NCBI GenBank assembly: GCA_903863885.1 | Contig: CAIPEB010000597.1 | Span: 26,864 to 90,863, forward strand | From: an uncultured Planctomycetaceae bacterium | GTDB lineage: Bacteria > Planctomycetota > Planctomycetia > Pirellulales > Pirellulaceae | Length of the DNA stretch: 64,000 nt | Direction: 5' to 3' | In this document: positions 28,085-37,200 of the stretch, one piece after another | Layout of the letters: the number at the start of each line of letters is the position of its first letter | How positions within the stretch are numbered: the stretch's first letter is position 1 | Notes under the pieces: model-generated | What the model was told of the DNA's origin: nothing | The model's input: only the letters and a program-made list of their open reading frames with translations | Databases searched by the model: none | Program-made: the position numbers and the translations under genes

Positions 28085-28471
28085 ATGTTACTCAAGTCTC
28101 CAAGCCTGCTGATCACGGATGATGATCGGGATTTCCGAGAGACACTGCGAGACGTCTTCGAGCCTCGCGGGTTCCGGACTTTGCTGGCGTCTGACGGCGA
28201 GCAGGCTCTTGAAATCGCCGTCCGACAGCCGATCCATCTGTTTCTGACGGACATGCACATGCCTCGGCTCACGGGGCTGGAAACGATTCGGCGTATCCGA
28301 CAGTTGCGGTCGCCTCTGCCGTGCATTCTGCTGTCCGCGAAACTGGACGATTCCATTGCGGAAGAGGCCAGACGCGAGTCCGTGTTTCGCTTTCTCTCCA
28401 AGCCGATCACGTGTCGGGAAATCACCGACGCGGTCACCCAGGCGATGCGCAGCGCCTACGATTGGCCCTGA
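28085..28471 (+). CDS. Receiver-only response regulator (CheY-like)
   Basis: A 128-aa single-domain response regulator. All key receiver residues are present: acidic pocket DDD (12-14), phospho-acceptor Asp56 in LFLTDMHMPRLTG, the Ser84 switch in ILLSAK and the conserved Lys106 in FLSKPI. There is no output domain, so it probably acts through protein contact, as in a phosphorelay or chemotaxis-like pathway. No histidine kinase is within reach; the neighbours are a convergent CPBP protease and the divergent sdhC. The Shine-Dalgarno site is weak (TCGAGATTCGTTCG before the ATG). Confidence 0.9.
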   Translation: MLLKSPSLLITDDDRDFRETLRDVFEPRGFRTLLASDGEQALEIAVRQPIHLFLTDMHMPRLTGLETIRRIRQLRSPLPCILLSAKLDDSIAEEARRESVFRFLSKPITCREITDAVTQAMRSAYDWP

Positions 28472-28504
28472 AGCGAACGAGAGCCGTCATCGGCGTCCCG
28501 GAGT

Positions 28505-29701
28505 TCATGCGGCGGGCTTATTCGACAGCACCAGCAGAACGAGAAAGGCAGCGTAGGTCGCCAACGTTATGGCGAGCACGATTGCGCGGGGAGTCTCGCT
28601 TCGGGCTTTCGCCCCGACTTCCGCCGGCGGCGTTTCGGTCGTCGAATAGCCGGGCGACCAGTCTGATCCGTCGGGCATAAGCCAACGGGTTCGCATCTGG
28701 AACAGCACGCCCCCAAGGGCGACCACGGCAAGTATCGCCGCGGCAAGCAGCATTGGCGGAGTGTGAACGGTCGTCTCGTCGGGTGACAGCGACAGTCCCG
28801 GAATGTAGATGCGGTTGCCCAGACGCATCACGAGAAACGCGCCGAAATTGTTCAAGAGATGCAGGGTAATGGCCGCGGGCAGCGAACGCGTGACCATGAA
28901 GAGATACTGAAGGGCGAGTCCGAGAACAAAGGCCGAGGTGGCCTGGATAGGTTCCAGGTGCATGATGCCAAACAGCAGCGATGCAAAGATCGACCCGAAC
29001 CAGATACCATATCGGGCCACCAGTCCGCGGCTGATGAATCCGCGGCAATAAAGTTCCTCGCTGAGTCCCGGCAGCAAGCAGGCTCCCACGAACACGAGAA
29101 TCCAAGATTCGTTCGCGAAGTCAGCGAACATCTTGCCGTTCGAGTCGCTGAAATCCGTGAGCCAGGCAGGTTCGAACCGGCTGAGCACGTCGCTTGCGCA
29201 GTTGCTGACTTCGCTTGCGATCACGGCCAGCGGTATTACGCACAGCAGGGTGGCAATCCACTGCGGCAGAGTGCAGTTTCGCCAAGCGACTCGCCGCGGC
29301 GCCTGCCTCCCAAACGCAATCGCCACGACCACGACGGCAACCATCAGATTCGAAAAGGTGGCCATCGGCAGCAGAAAGGCGTTTATCGAATCGGCCGCCT
29401 GTTTCATCGAATCGATGCTTGTCTGATCCGCCGATGTGACGGCTAAGGCCGCCACATACAGGGCAATGCTCATTACCGCCTGGACAACGATCGGCAGCGC
29501 CGCCAGGACCATTGCAAATAGCAGACTCGGTTGCGGGAGCTTCGGACGCTGCGGGATCGCCGCAGCGCTGGCAGTACCCGAAATGACCTGGGCCGGGTCG
29601 CCGATGTCCGGCTCGGCCGCCAGGGGCGGCTGCTCAAGCTGGAGGCGATCATCCGCATCGCCCGACGAGGAGTTTCCGTGTGGCATCGGTTCACTTGGCA
29701 T
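28505..29701 (-). CDS. CPBP-family intramembrane glutamic/metallo-endopeptidase
   Basis: A 398-aa polytopic membrane protein of the CAAX-protease/bacteriocin-processing (CPBP, formerly Abi) family. The catalytic signatures are SEELYCRGF (EExxxR), FGIMHLEP (FxxxH) and the helix with HLLNNFGA (HxxxN). About eight hydrophobic segments are visible, including two after the catalytic core, separated by a polar loop of about 45 residues. The first 60 residues are polar and cytosolic. The start is uncertain among GTG 29710, ATG 29701 and ATG 29686; none has a clear ribosome site. It follows carA on the same strand with 21 bases between, so it is probably co-transcribed. Substrate unknown. Confidence 0.85.
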   Translation of the reverse strand: MPSEPMPHGNSSSGDADDRLQLEQPPLAAEPDIGDPAQVISGTASAAAIPQRPKLPQPSLLFAMVLAALPIVVQAVMSIALYVAALAVTSADQTSIDSMKQAADSINAFLLPMATFSNLMVAVVVVAIAFGRQAPRRVAWRNCTLPQWIATLLCVIPLAVIASEVSNCASDVLSRFEPAWLTDFSDSNGKMFADFANESWILVFVGACLLPGLSEELYCRGFISRGLVARYGIWFGSIFASLLFGIMHLEPIQATSAFVLGLALQYLFMVTRSLPAAITLHLLNNFGAFLVMRLGNRIYIPGLSLSPDETTVHTPPMLLAAAILAVVALGGVLFQMRTRWLMPDGSDWSPGYSTTETPPAEVGAKARSETPRAIVLAITLATYAAFLVLLVLSNKPAA

Positions 29702-29722
29702 GGACCGCACCCGACTGGATGT

Positions 29723-30859
29723 TCAAGTACGACAGCTCAGCATGAGTTCGCGAAAATCGGCAAATAGATAATGGCTGTCGTGCGGGCCGGCCGACGCTTC
29801 GGGGTGATACTGCACGCTGAACGCCGGCAGACGACGATGTCGGACGCCGGCAATCGTATCGTCGTTCAGATTGAGGTGAGTGACCTCGAGGTCGCTGGGC
29901 AGCGTGTCTTCGGCAACGCAGAACCCGTGGTTCTGGGCCGTGATTTCCACCCGCCCCGTTCGCACGTTCAGGACCGGTTGATTGGCACCTCGATGTCCGA
30001 ACTTGAGTTTGTAAGTCTTGGCGCCGCAAGCCAGCGATAGCAACTGGTGGCCAAGGCAGATGCCGAATACGGGAACTTTGCCCAGGACTCCCTGGATCGC
30101 GCGGATTGCGTAGTCCAGTGGCTCCGGATCACCGGGGCCGTTCGACAGGAAAACGCCGTCCGGTTTCTGCGTCAGAATCTCTTCGGCCGATGCTGTGCCC
30201 GGCAGCACGGTGACCCGGCAACCCGAGTGGAACAAATGGCGGGCTATGTTCCATTTCATGCCGTAATCGAGCGCCACCACGTGCAGGTCGAGCGGTCTGG
30301 GGCTGGCGGCTTCGCTCTTCTCCAGGTGTGTCCACTCGTTCAGACCTTCCGTCCACTGACGGTAGGTGTCGGGCAGCACCTCGCGAACCAGGTCGCGACC
30401 GACCAGGCCGGGGCTTGCTTGCGCCTTGGCGACCAAGCTCGCATCGTCGACGTCCAGTGTGGACAGCACGCCCTTCATCGCTCCGCGAACGCGAATGTGG
30501 CGGACGAGTCGCCGCGTGTCGATTCCCTGCAGTCCGACGATGCCGTGTTCGGCAAGGTAATCCTGCAGCATCGCATTGGAGCGGAAGTTGCTGGAGATGC
30601 GGCTGGGCTCGCGGGCAATGAACCCCGCCAGATGCGGCTTGAAGCTCTCGACGTCCTCGGAATTGACGCCGTAATTACCGATCTCCGTGTACGTCATCGT
30701 GACTATCTGTCCACGATAGCTGGGATCGGTCAGGATTTCCTGGTAGCCGGTCATCGAGGTGTTAAACACAACCTCACCGTCCACTTCGCCGGGAGCTCCC
30801 CAGGATTTTCCAGTAAATACGGTTCCGTCCTCAAGTGCCAGTTTGCAAACACCATTCAT
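29723..30859 (-). CDS. carA: Carbamoyl-phosphate synthase small subunit
   Basis: A 378-aa glutaminase subunit that passes ammonia to CarB to make carbamoyl phosphate for arginine and pyrimidine synthesis. The N-terminal domain is recognisable from LALEDGTVFTGKSWG and FNTSMTGYQEILTDPSYRGQIV. The class I amidotransferase triad is Cys268 (FGICLGHQ), His352 and Glu354 (QYHPEAS). ATG 30859 begins the domain; an open frame upstream to 31054 is not homologous. AGGAG lies 13 bases upstream, rather far. carB is not in the window. The product feeds ArgF, encoded at 4.9-5.8 kb. Confidence 0.96.
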   Translation of the reverse strand: MNGVCKLALEDGTVFTGKSWGAPGEVDGEVVFNTSMTGYQEILTDPSYRGQIVTMTYTEIGNYGVNSEDVESFKPHLAGFIAREPSRISSNFRSNAMLQDYLAEHGIVGLQGIDTRRLVRHIRVRGAMKGVLSTLDVDDASLVAKAQASPGLVGRDLVREVLPDTYRQWTEGLNEWTHLEKSEAASPRPLDLHVVALDYGMKWNIARHLFHSGCRVTVLPGTASAEEILTQKPDGVFLSNGPGDPEPLDYAIRAIQGVLGKVPVFGICLGHQLLSLACGAKTYKLKFGHRGANQPVLNVRTGRVEITAQNHGFCVAEDTLPSDLEVTHLNLNDDTIAGVRHRRLPAFSVQYHPEASAGPHDSHYLFADFRELMLSCRT

Positions 30860-31320
30860 GACTCGGCGGAAACTCCTGAGAAACGGTGCGTGCCTCTGTG
30901 TGAGGCGTTGAGTCGCTAAAGTTGCGGCGCAAGTCGTCCCGATAACCAGTATACGGCTGTGGGTCTCCGGGCATGGGAAACCTCTCATCGTTCGGACAGC
31001 CTGGAAGGGGTCGTGTTGCGGCGAACACGACCCCTTCCTTTTTTTTTGCGCCAACCGCGAGGATTATATCGTGGCCCGCCGACCTAGGACAGGAGCGACC
31101 TCGGATCCCGCCGAGCCGGGCAACTATTCCCCTCAGGGGTGAATCTCGGAAAGTCGGGAGGGAGCAGGGCGGTTTCTTCGATTCGGGAGAGCGAGTAAGC
31201 CAGGAGAAATACACCGGCAGCCATTGGGGGGCGTAGTACCCCACGGGGGTGGTTTCCCGGGCCGGCGCGGTGCCTCGATTGTCTCCCGCGCAGGGGTCGC
31301 TGAGAAGAACCTGATTGGAA
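30860..31320. other. Intergenic region between carA and sufS with orphan terminator
   Basis: About 460 bases. The left third is the carA leader on the minus strand. A minus-strand TATACT at 30954-30949 is a possible -10 for carA without a clear -35. The centre holds a very strong plus-strand terminator (31003-31047) with no coding gene before it. The right part (31050-31320), which follows sufS on the minus strand, shows nothing I can name. Confidence 0.45.
31003..31047 (+). terminator. Strong rho-independent terminator with no upstream gene
   Basis: A perfect 15-bp stem, GGAAGGGGTCGTGTT (31003-31017) with AACACGACCCCTTCC (31024-31038), a six-base loop GCGGCG, and nine T immediately after (31039-31047). 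The T tract is only on the plus-strand side, so it terminates rightward transcripts. Both flanking genes, carA and sufS, lie on the minus strand, so the transcript it ends is unexplained. Confidence 0.85.
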
Positions 31321-32610
31321 CTACTCCGGGAGTCGCAATTTCTGGCGGGCGAACTGGATCGCTGACACCAGCGAGTCCACCTCGGCCGGTGTATTGTAGA
31401 TTCCAAAACTGGCACGCACTGTGGCGGACACGCCGAGCCATTCATGAAGCGGCATCGTGCAGTGATGTCCGTGACGCACGAAAACCCCACGCCGATCCAT
31501 TAACTGGGCAAGATCTTCGGGATGGGCATCTTGTATCGTGAAACTGACGATACCGCCTTTGTGTTCGGGCGAAGGACCGTGAATACGCAAACCGCGTATT
31601 TTGGACAGTTCCGCATGGGCGTAACGCAGCAGCAGCTGTTCGTGTCGCTCGATGGCGTCGAACCCAATCCCCTGGACAAAATCGATCGCGGTCCCCAGAG
31701 CAATTGCCTGCGCAATGGGCAATGTGCCCGCCTCAAATTTCGCCGGCGGCTGAGCCCACGTCGAACCTTCCAGAGTGACGCGGTCGATCATATGCCCGCC
31801 GCCGAGGAACGGATCCATGGCCTCAAGCAGATCGCGCCGGCCGTAAAGAACACCGACACCGCTCGGTCCGTAGATCTTGTGTCCCGAGAACGCGAGAAAA
31901 TCGACGTTCCACTCGCGCACGTTCGTGGGAGAGTGCGGGATGCTCTGTGCTCCGTCAAGCAGTAGCACTGCGCCGCCCGCATGGGCCCGCTGGGCGATTT
32001 CGCGAATCGGGTTGATCGTTCCCAATACGTTCGACATGCCCGTCACTGCAACCATCCGCGTGCGCGGCGAGAAGTACTCGTCCCAGCGCGACAGGTCGAG
32101 GCGGCCGTCGGCCGTCAAAGGCAGGTAGCGGCATGCGGCCCCGCAGTCCCCCGCGACCCGCTGCCAGGGGACGAGGTTCGCGTGGTGTTCCATCGGATTG
32201 AGCAGGATTTCATCACCGGTTTTCAGGAATCGGCGGCCCCAGGCTGTCGCCACCAGGTTGATCGACATGGTGGTTCCCGACGTGAAAATGACTTCGTCCG
32301 GTTCCTCGGCGCCGATCAATTGCTGGACTCTCGCTCGCGTTCCCTCCAGTTCTTCATCAACCCTCGCCCCGAATTGATAAACGCCGCGATAAGCGTTGGC
32401 GTAGAAGTTCTCGTAGACTTCCCGTTCGCGATCGATCACCGAGTGAGGCTTCTGGGCGGATGCAGCGCTGTCGAGAAACACCAGCGGGAGGCCCTTGGGC
32501 AACGGGCGGTGCAGGATCGGGAATTCCCTGCGGATTCGCTCAACGTCCAATTGGCCCGGATCGAAAGTGCCCGGCTTGATATTCTGATCCATCGGTGGTT
32601 GACCGTTCAT
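31321..32610 (-). CDS. sufS: Cysteine desulfurase SufS
   Basis: A 429-aa group II cysteine desulfurase that removes sulfur from cysteine for iron-sulfur cluster assembly. The PLP-binding Lys is K245 in FSGHKIYGPSGVG and the persulfide-carrying Cys is C384 in RHGHHCTMPLHEWLG. Other landmarks are YFDSAA-like FLDSAASAQKP, TSGTTMSINLVA, EHHANLVPWQ and GAQS near 220. The ATG at 32610 overlaps the sufE stop as ATGA, so the two are translationally coupled; ATG 32592 is a shorter alternative. The sulfur is expected to pass to SufE. sufB, sufC and sufD are not in the window. Confidence 0.96.
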   Translation of the reverse strand: MNGQPPMDQNIKPGTFDPGQLDVERIRREFPILHRPLPKGLPLVFLDSAASAQKPHSVIDREREVYENFYANAYRGVYQFGARVDEELEGTRARVQQLIGAEEPDEVIFTSGTTMSINLVATAWGRRFLKTGDEILLNPMEHHANLVPWQRVAGDCGAACRYLPLTADGRLDLSRWDEYFSPRTRMVAVTGMSNVLGTINPIREIAQRAHAGGAVLLLDGAQSIPHSPTNVREWNVDFLAFSGHKIYGPSGVGVLYGRRDLLEAMDPFLGGGHMIDRVTLEGSTWAQPPAKFEAGTLPIAQAIALGTAIDFVQGIGFDAIERHEQLLLRYAHAELSKIRGLRIHGPSPEHKGGIVSFTIQDAHPEDLAQLMDRRGVFVRHGHHCTMPLHEWLGVSATVRASFGIYNTPAEVDSLVSAIQFARQKLRLPE

Positions 32611-33056
32611 TTCGCCGTGGAGTTTGCGGCCGCTTCATTGGCCAGATGCCGAATACGTTCCACCATTCCGAACAACCCGTTGCGGCGCTGAGAACTCAAG
32701 TGGCGCTCCAGGCCCAACCGAGCGAAGACCTGCCGCGGGTCAATTTCGAGAATCTCCTGCGGGGTACGCCCCGAATAGAGTATCGTGACCACGGCGATCA
32801 GGCCGTTGACGATAATGGCATCGCTGTTGGCGATGAACTCCAGGCGGGGAGGGCTTCCTGCCTTGACCTCCGAAACCAGCCACACATTGCTCTGGCAACC
32901 CCGCACGCGATGTTCTTCCGTCTTTGCGTGATCGGGCAGTTTCGGCAATTCGCGTCCCAGATCGATAAGGTAGTCACACTGGTCGTCCCAGTCGCCCAGA
33001 TCCTCGAACTCTTGAATCAGCTGCTCGATGTTCATCGATTCGGACAAGGACACCAT
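32607..33056 (-). CDS. sufE: Sulfur acceptor protein SufE
   Basis: A 149-aa SufE. It accepts persulfide sulfur from SufS on the Cys in HRVRGCQSNVWLV (C54) and stimulates the desulfurase. Other matches are EFEDLGDWDDQCDYLIDLG and the C-terminal SSQRRNGLFGMVERIRHLA. The frame is open up to 33134; ATG 33056 is preferred because GAGG is four to five bases upstream and the usual N-terminus begins here, while ATG 33035 has no ribosome site. It overlaps sufS by four bases. Usual length is about 140 aa. Confidence 0.95.
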   Translation of the reverse strand: MVSLSESMNIEQLIQEFEDLGDWDDQCDYLIDLGRELPKLPDHAKTEEHRVRGCQSNVWLVSEVKAGSPPRLEFIANSDAIIVNGLIAVVTILYSGRTPQEILEIDPRQVFARLGLERHLSSQRRNGLFGMVERIRHLANEAAANSTAK

Positions 33057-33170
33057 ACGCCTCATCGGTTCATTCGAATTTCGGTGGAACAAACTGTCTG
33101 CGACAATTCTAGAGGGATGCTCGAACGAATCCAAGGACGGCTCGGACCGGCGGTTCAGGCCAAGGTCCGC

Positions 33171-34133
33171 TCAGCGAACCCGCCAAATCAAGCGATCCTC
33201 GATGCCCAGCGCCCGCTGGGCCGATTCGATGTCTCGCTTGAACCGGCGTGCATCCACGGGATAGCCTGCCGTGGCTTTCAAGCCGGGCACTCGCTCGCGC
33301 CAGAAATGATTGAAGGCCCGCATGGCCAGTTCTCGAAGGTATTTCGAGGTCATGGATGCGAGGGCCGTGGGCAGAAAGTTCTCGCCGTTGGCAGCAAAGC
33401 GGCACTCGACTCGCCGGTTCTTCGGTCCCCACCGATAGATGCTCAGCGAACGCGCTTCGCGGACGATCTCGATAAGGTATTCCGGGAAAACCTGCTGCAG
33501 GAGTCGGCCGTATTGATTTCTTCCGCCGAATTTATCGCACTGGATGATGATCTGTGAATCTCCGAGCGAATTCACCACGGCGTGCAGCAGCTGCAGGGTC
33601 TCGTCCGCCAGCGCGTCCGCCGTGTTTGCGTCGATTTCGAGCAGGTCGTTCCAGTGATCGGGAAAGATGGCGGCCGAGCGGATGGTATGCAACGAGACAC
33701 CCGTGGCACGGAACTCCGACGCCAGGCGGCGGCTCGCCGCGTCGATCTCCGCGACTCGAGTGTCGCAGGGGAGAGCCGTGTCGAACTCCCGGTTCCAAGG
33801 AGTGTTTTCCAGAAACGCGGCGTCGCTGCCTGTGACGGACGCCCAAAGTGACTTCCAGCGTGATTCGCTGTGCCCGAGGCTCCGCAGGCAGGCCAGCACG
33901 GGGCGTTCCAGCGGCGCGAGCCCGCCTCCCTGTTTGTAGACCTGTTTTGAATCGGCGATGACCAGTTCGTCGGCTTGCGATGTAGAGGCCGTTTTATTTA
34001 CAACTCGCTGCAATACCGTGTACAGATCGGCCGCTCGCAGTTCGTCAGGCACTTTCCAGGCTGTGACGGAAATGACCAGCGGGCCGAGGTTTGGCCCGTA
34101 TCCGGCCTCGTCGGTACCAATCAAATAAGCCAT
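33171..34133 (-). CDS. Divergent RNase HII-like protein
   Basis: A 320-aa protein that looks like a distant, enlarged member of the RNase HII (ribonuclease H2) family. The N-terminus LIGTDEAGYGPNLGPLVIS matches the DEAGRGPxxGPVV signature, with the catalytic pair D8-E9. DSK (61-63) matches the second motif, D200 in IIIQCDKFGG could be the third carboxylate, and ASMTSKYLRELAMRAF (259-274) resembles the SxxAKVxRDxxM helix but with Glu268 in place of the usual Asp. Canonical RNase HII is about 200-230 aa; about 90 extra residues lie in the middle. ATG 34133 begins the domain. Cleavage of ribonucleotides in DNA is the family role, unproven here. Confidence 0.7.
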   Translation of the reverse strand: MAYLIGTDEAGYGPNLGPLVISVTAWKVPDELRAADLYTVLQRVVNKTASTSQADELVIADSKQVYKQGGGLAPLERPVLACLRSLGHSESRWKSLWASVTGSDAAFLENTPWNREFDTALPCDTRVAEIDAASRRLASEFRATGVSLHTIRSAAIFPDHWNDLLEIDANTADALADETLQLLHAVVNSLGDSQIIIQCDKFGGRNQYGRLLQQVFPEYLIEIVREARSLSIYRWGPKNRRVECRFAANGENFLPTALASMTSKYLRELAMRAFNHFWRERVPGLKATAGYPVDARRFKRDIESAQRALGIEDRLIWRVR

Positions 34134-34270
34134 GACGCAGTAGTTTCCTTGTGCGGGCCTTCCGGGAGGCGGTGTTCCGAAGCGATGTGCTGCGCCGTGT
34201 TCGGTGCCATTCGCGGTCGTTGTCGGATCAACCGCGGTTTTGATCCGACGTAATCCCCAAGCCGCTCGGT

Positions 34271-37200
34271 TCAGCGAAACAGCAGATATCCGAATTCCCC
34301 CGGCTCGATTTCCTGTACCGACGGGTTGGGGGCCCATCCCTGGATCCCAACCCCCGGTAAAATGCGCTGAATCCCGATGGCCCAGGCGTCGCGCGATGCG
34401 GGGATGGCCGGTGACAATTCAGTGAGCGGAATCGCGGCTTCGATCGACCACGAGTTTTCGTCCTGGTCGGATGCGACGAACCAGTTCGGGTCCCAATGGC
34501 TGTCGCCCTGGCATGCTTCGGCCGCCCAACCCCGGGAATCGACGGTCAGACGGTAGCAGGTCGAATAGTCGCGATCAACGTCCAGCAGGAAGTCGATCCG
34601 ATCCATGGCGCGGAGGTCTGAGTCTCGCACCCGCGATCCCGGGTTAGCCGCGTACTGTCGCCCCGGCACCTTGCCGCACCGCGCGGCCAGGTACAGGAAT
34701 TGGCCGTCTCGCGCGAGCTTCGCTTCGGCTGGCCAGGCTGCGTCGTCTCCCTGAGGGCTGGACAGTTTCGCCGCGTCCGCGTTCTTCCAGATTTCATCGT
34801 CCAGCTTGCCATCAAGGCGAGGTCGCTGTTTGCCCATCACGCAATTGAGAGTCGGTTTCGGGCTGGCACCTCGGCCATCGGCCAGCCACTGCTCTCCCTT
34901 CGCGCACGCAATCCAGGCGGCGGACAGCGAACTCCGCAAGATCCCTTCGTAGACGGAACCCGGGTTGCCGCCGGAACGTCGACGCTCGATTGCCGCGAGC
35001 GAAAACTGTACGGACGGTTCCGCGGAAAGCGTTGGCCGGTTCTGGCCGAGATACTGTCCGAGTGCCACGGCCCTATCGGCCCGCGTACCGGCAAGACGCA
35101 CAATGGGTTTCGCCGCAGGCGCTCTGTTGACCGAGGGCGCGACGTTGGCGAGGTACTGCGCCGGGCTGGGTGTTTCGCCGTGCAGATAGATTTCCATTTC
35201 GCCGCTGGAGTAGAAGAGCACCAGCCAGAGAAGGGCTTTGTCGGCGAATGGATGATCGGGCATTCTTCCCACCAGAAGATCCATCGCATCCGCGGCCAGA
35301 CTCGGACGCCCGGCCGATCGGTACATCTCCGCCAACTGGAAAAGCAGGTCGCCGCCAGCGATCGGTCCAAGTTCACGGGTAAGGTCATCGACTTGCGCCA
35401 GCCACGCGACATTGCCTCCTTCGCTGGCGTTTCCGCGCGCGATCATCGCCTGAAGATTGCGCCGTTTCTGCGCCATGCGGCTGAGAGTATCCAATCCGGT
35501 CGCCGCCTGATGGCACGGTTCGCGGCGCGAGTCACTCGGCGAAGGAAGCACCATGCCGCTGAAGATGTCCTGCGATGCCGTGCCCAGCGGAAGTTCACTT
35601 GAGACGACTTGATACGTCAGTCCCGCAGGGGATGCCTCCCACGACCTTTGCAGCAGCCCCCGCGGAATTGCCGAGTAATCGGCCAGGCAACTTCCCAGAT
35701 GCGTTGCCAGCCTGGACGTCTCGACAGTTATCTTTCCTGCTTCGCTGCCGTCGCAGGCCGCCAGAACCTTCGATGTCTTCCAGGGATCAAGGCCGAGCGC
35801 CGTTGTCAGTTCAGGGCCGTATTCGGAGTCGGCGGCCTTGGTGACTGCACCGACGGAAATCTGGCGGAAGAGCGATCCGGCCTTGTCAGCCGTCAGGGGT
35901 TTGGCGTCGCAGATGACCACGACGTCGGGCCGCCACTGCCGCACGCAACGCACGATGTGAGATTCGAGATGCGCGGTCGACTGTCCGCCCTGAAGGATGT
36001 CCCAACCTTCAACGACGCTGGTCTGAGGCAGTTCGAGCCCGGCTTGCCGCAGGGGAAATTTCCAAGTCGATCCGGCGCCGGAGCCGCCGACCGCGACCAC
36101 CGCTGCCTGGGCCCGATCTTCCCAACTCGCCTCGCACGCAACCGGCGCCTCGAGCTCGCGATGGCTGATTATTTCTGCGACCCCAACATAACCTTCGTCG
36201 CCCGAACACCGAGTGAACAATTCCAGGGGCAAGCGATTCAGTTCGTCGCAGATCGCCAGGATGGCCGCGCGAGTGCGCTGGCCCTTCTGCCGCTGCCAGG
36301 TGAGTCCGCCATCTCGAGTTGCCAGAATCGTTCCGAGCGCGCCCGCGACCCACCCCCGCCGCTCGTCCAGAAATTGAATGTGGTGCAGCGGAAGGCTCTG
36401 GTTCGTGGCCTGCAACTCCCATGTCTGTCCGCCATCCGCCGAGTGCAGAATTCGGGTGCCAGGCGCTCCGGCGATCCAGCAGTGGGGACCGACTGCCGAC
36501 ACGCACTTCCAGTCGAACTTGTCAGCAATTCCATCGGGAAGCGAAAGGGAAACGGGTTGCCAGCCGCCGCCCGCGCTCATCATTCGCAGAACCGTGCCCC
36601 CATCGCCGGCGGCCCAGCCCGTTCCACTGCGGAGATTCACTGCTCGCAGCGGCTGCCACAGCGTTAAAGGTATGGGCTCCGGGTTGATTACCCGGGCACA
36701 GATCCGGCCCGCTTCCCCTGCATAACTGACCGCGAATCCGTTCTCGGGATCTGAAAAGTCCGCAGAGAGCCATCCTCGGGGGTGAACACCGCTGACCGAT
36801 GTCCAACTACGTCCGCCATCGTCGGTGCGAAAGACGCCGGACGGATACATCGGAGAAGCGTTGCCGACTGCCCACCCTCGCTTGCCGTCAAAGAAGTGGA
36901 CGTACTTCAATGCGGGCAGCGTCGGTTGCGGGAGAGCAATCCAACGTCTGCCGCCATTTTCCGTGCGCATCACGACGCCCGAACTCTTGTGCGTATACGG
37001 ACGGCTCCACCCCCCGACCGCCCACCCGTGGTTCTCATCCACGAAGTGGATTGATTCGAGTCGGCAATTCACCGGCGAATCGGCCAGACGCCATTGCCGC
37101 CCGCCGTCCTCCGTGCACCAGACCACCCCACGATCCCCAACCGCCCAGCCTCGATCCGCGTCCAGGAAGAAGATATCCGTAAGTTCCGCGTCGTCGAGCA

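Noticed and set aside
30973..31236. Plus-strand frame of 87 codons across the orphan terminator
   Set aside because: It runs through the terminator stem and T tract (encoding SFFF), so it is unlikely to be translated as a protein.
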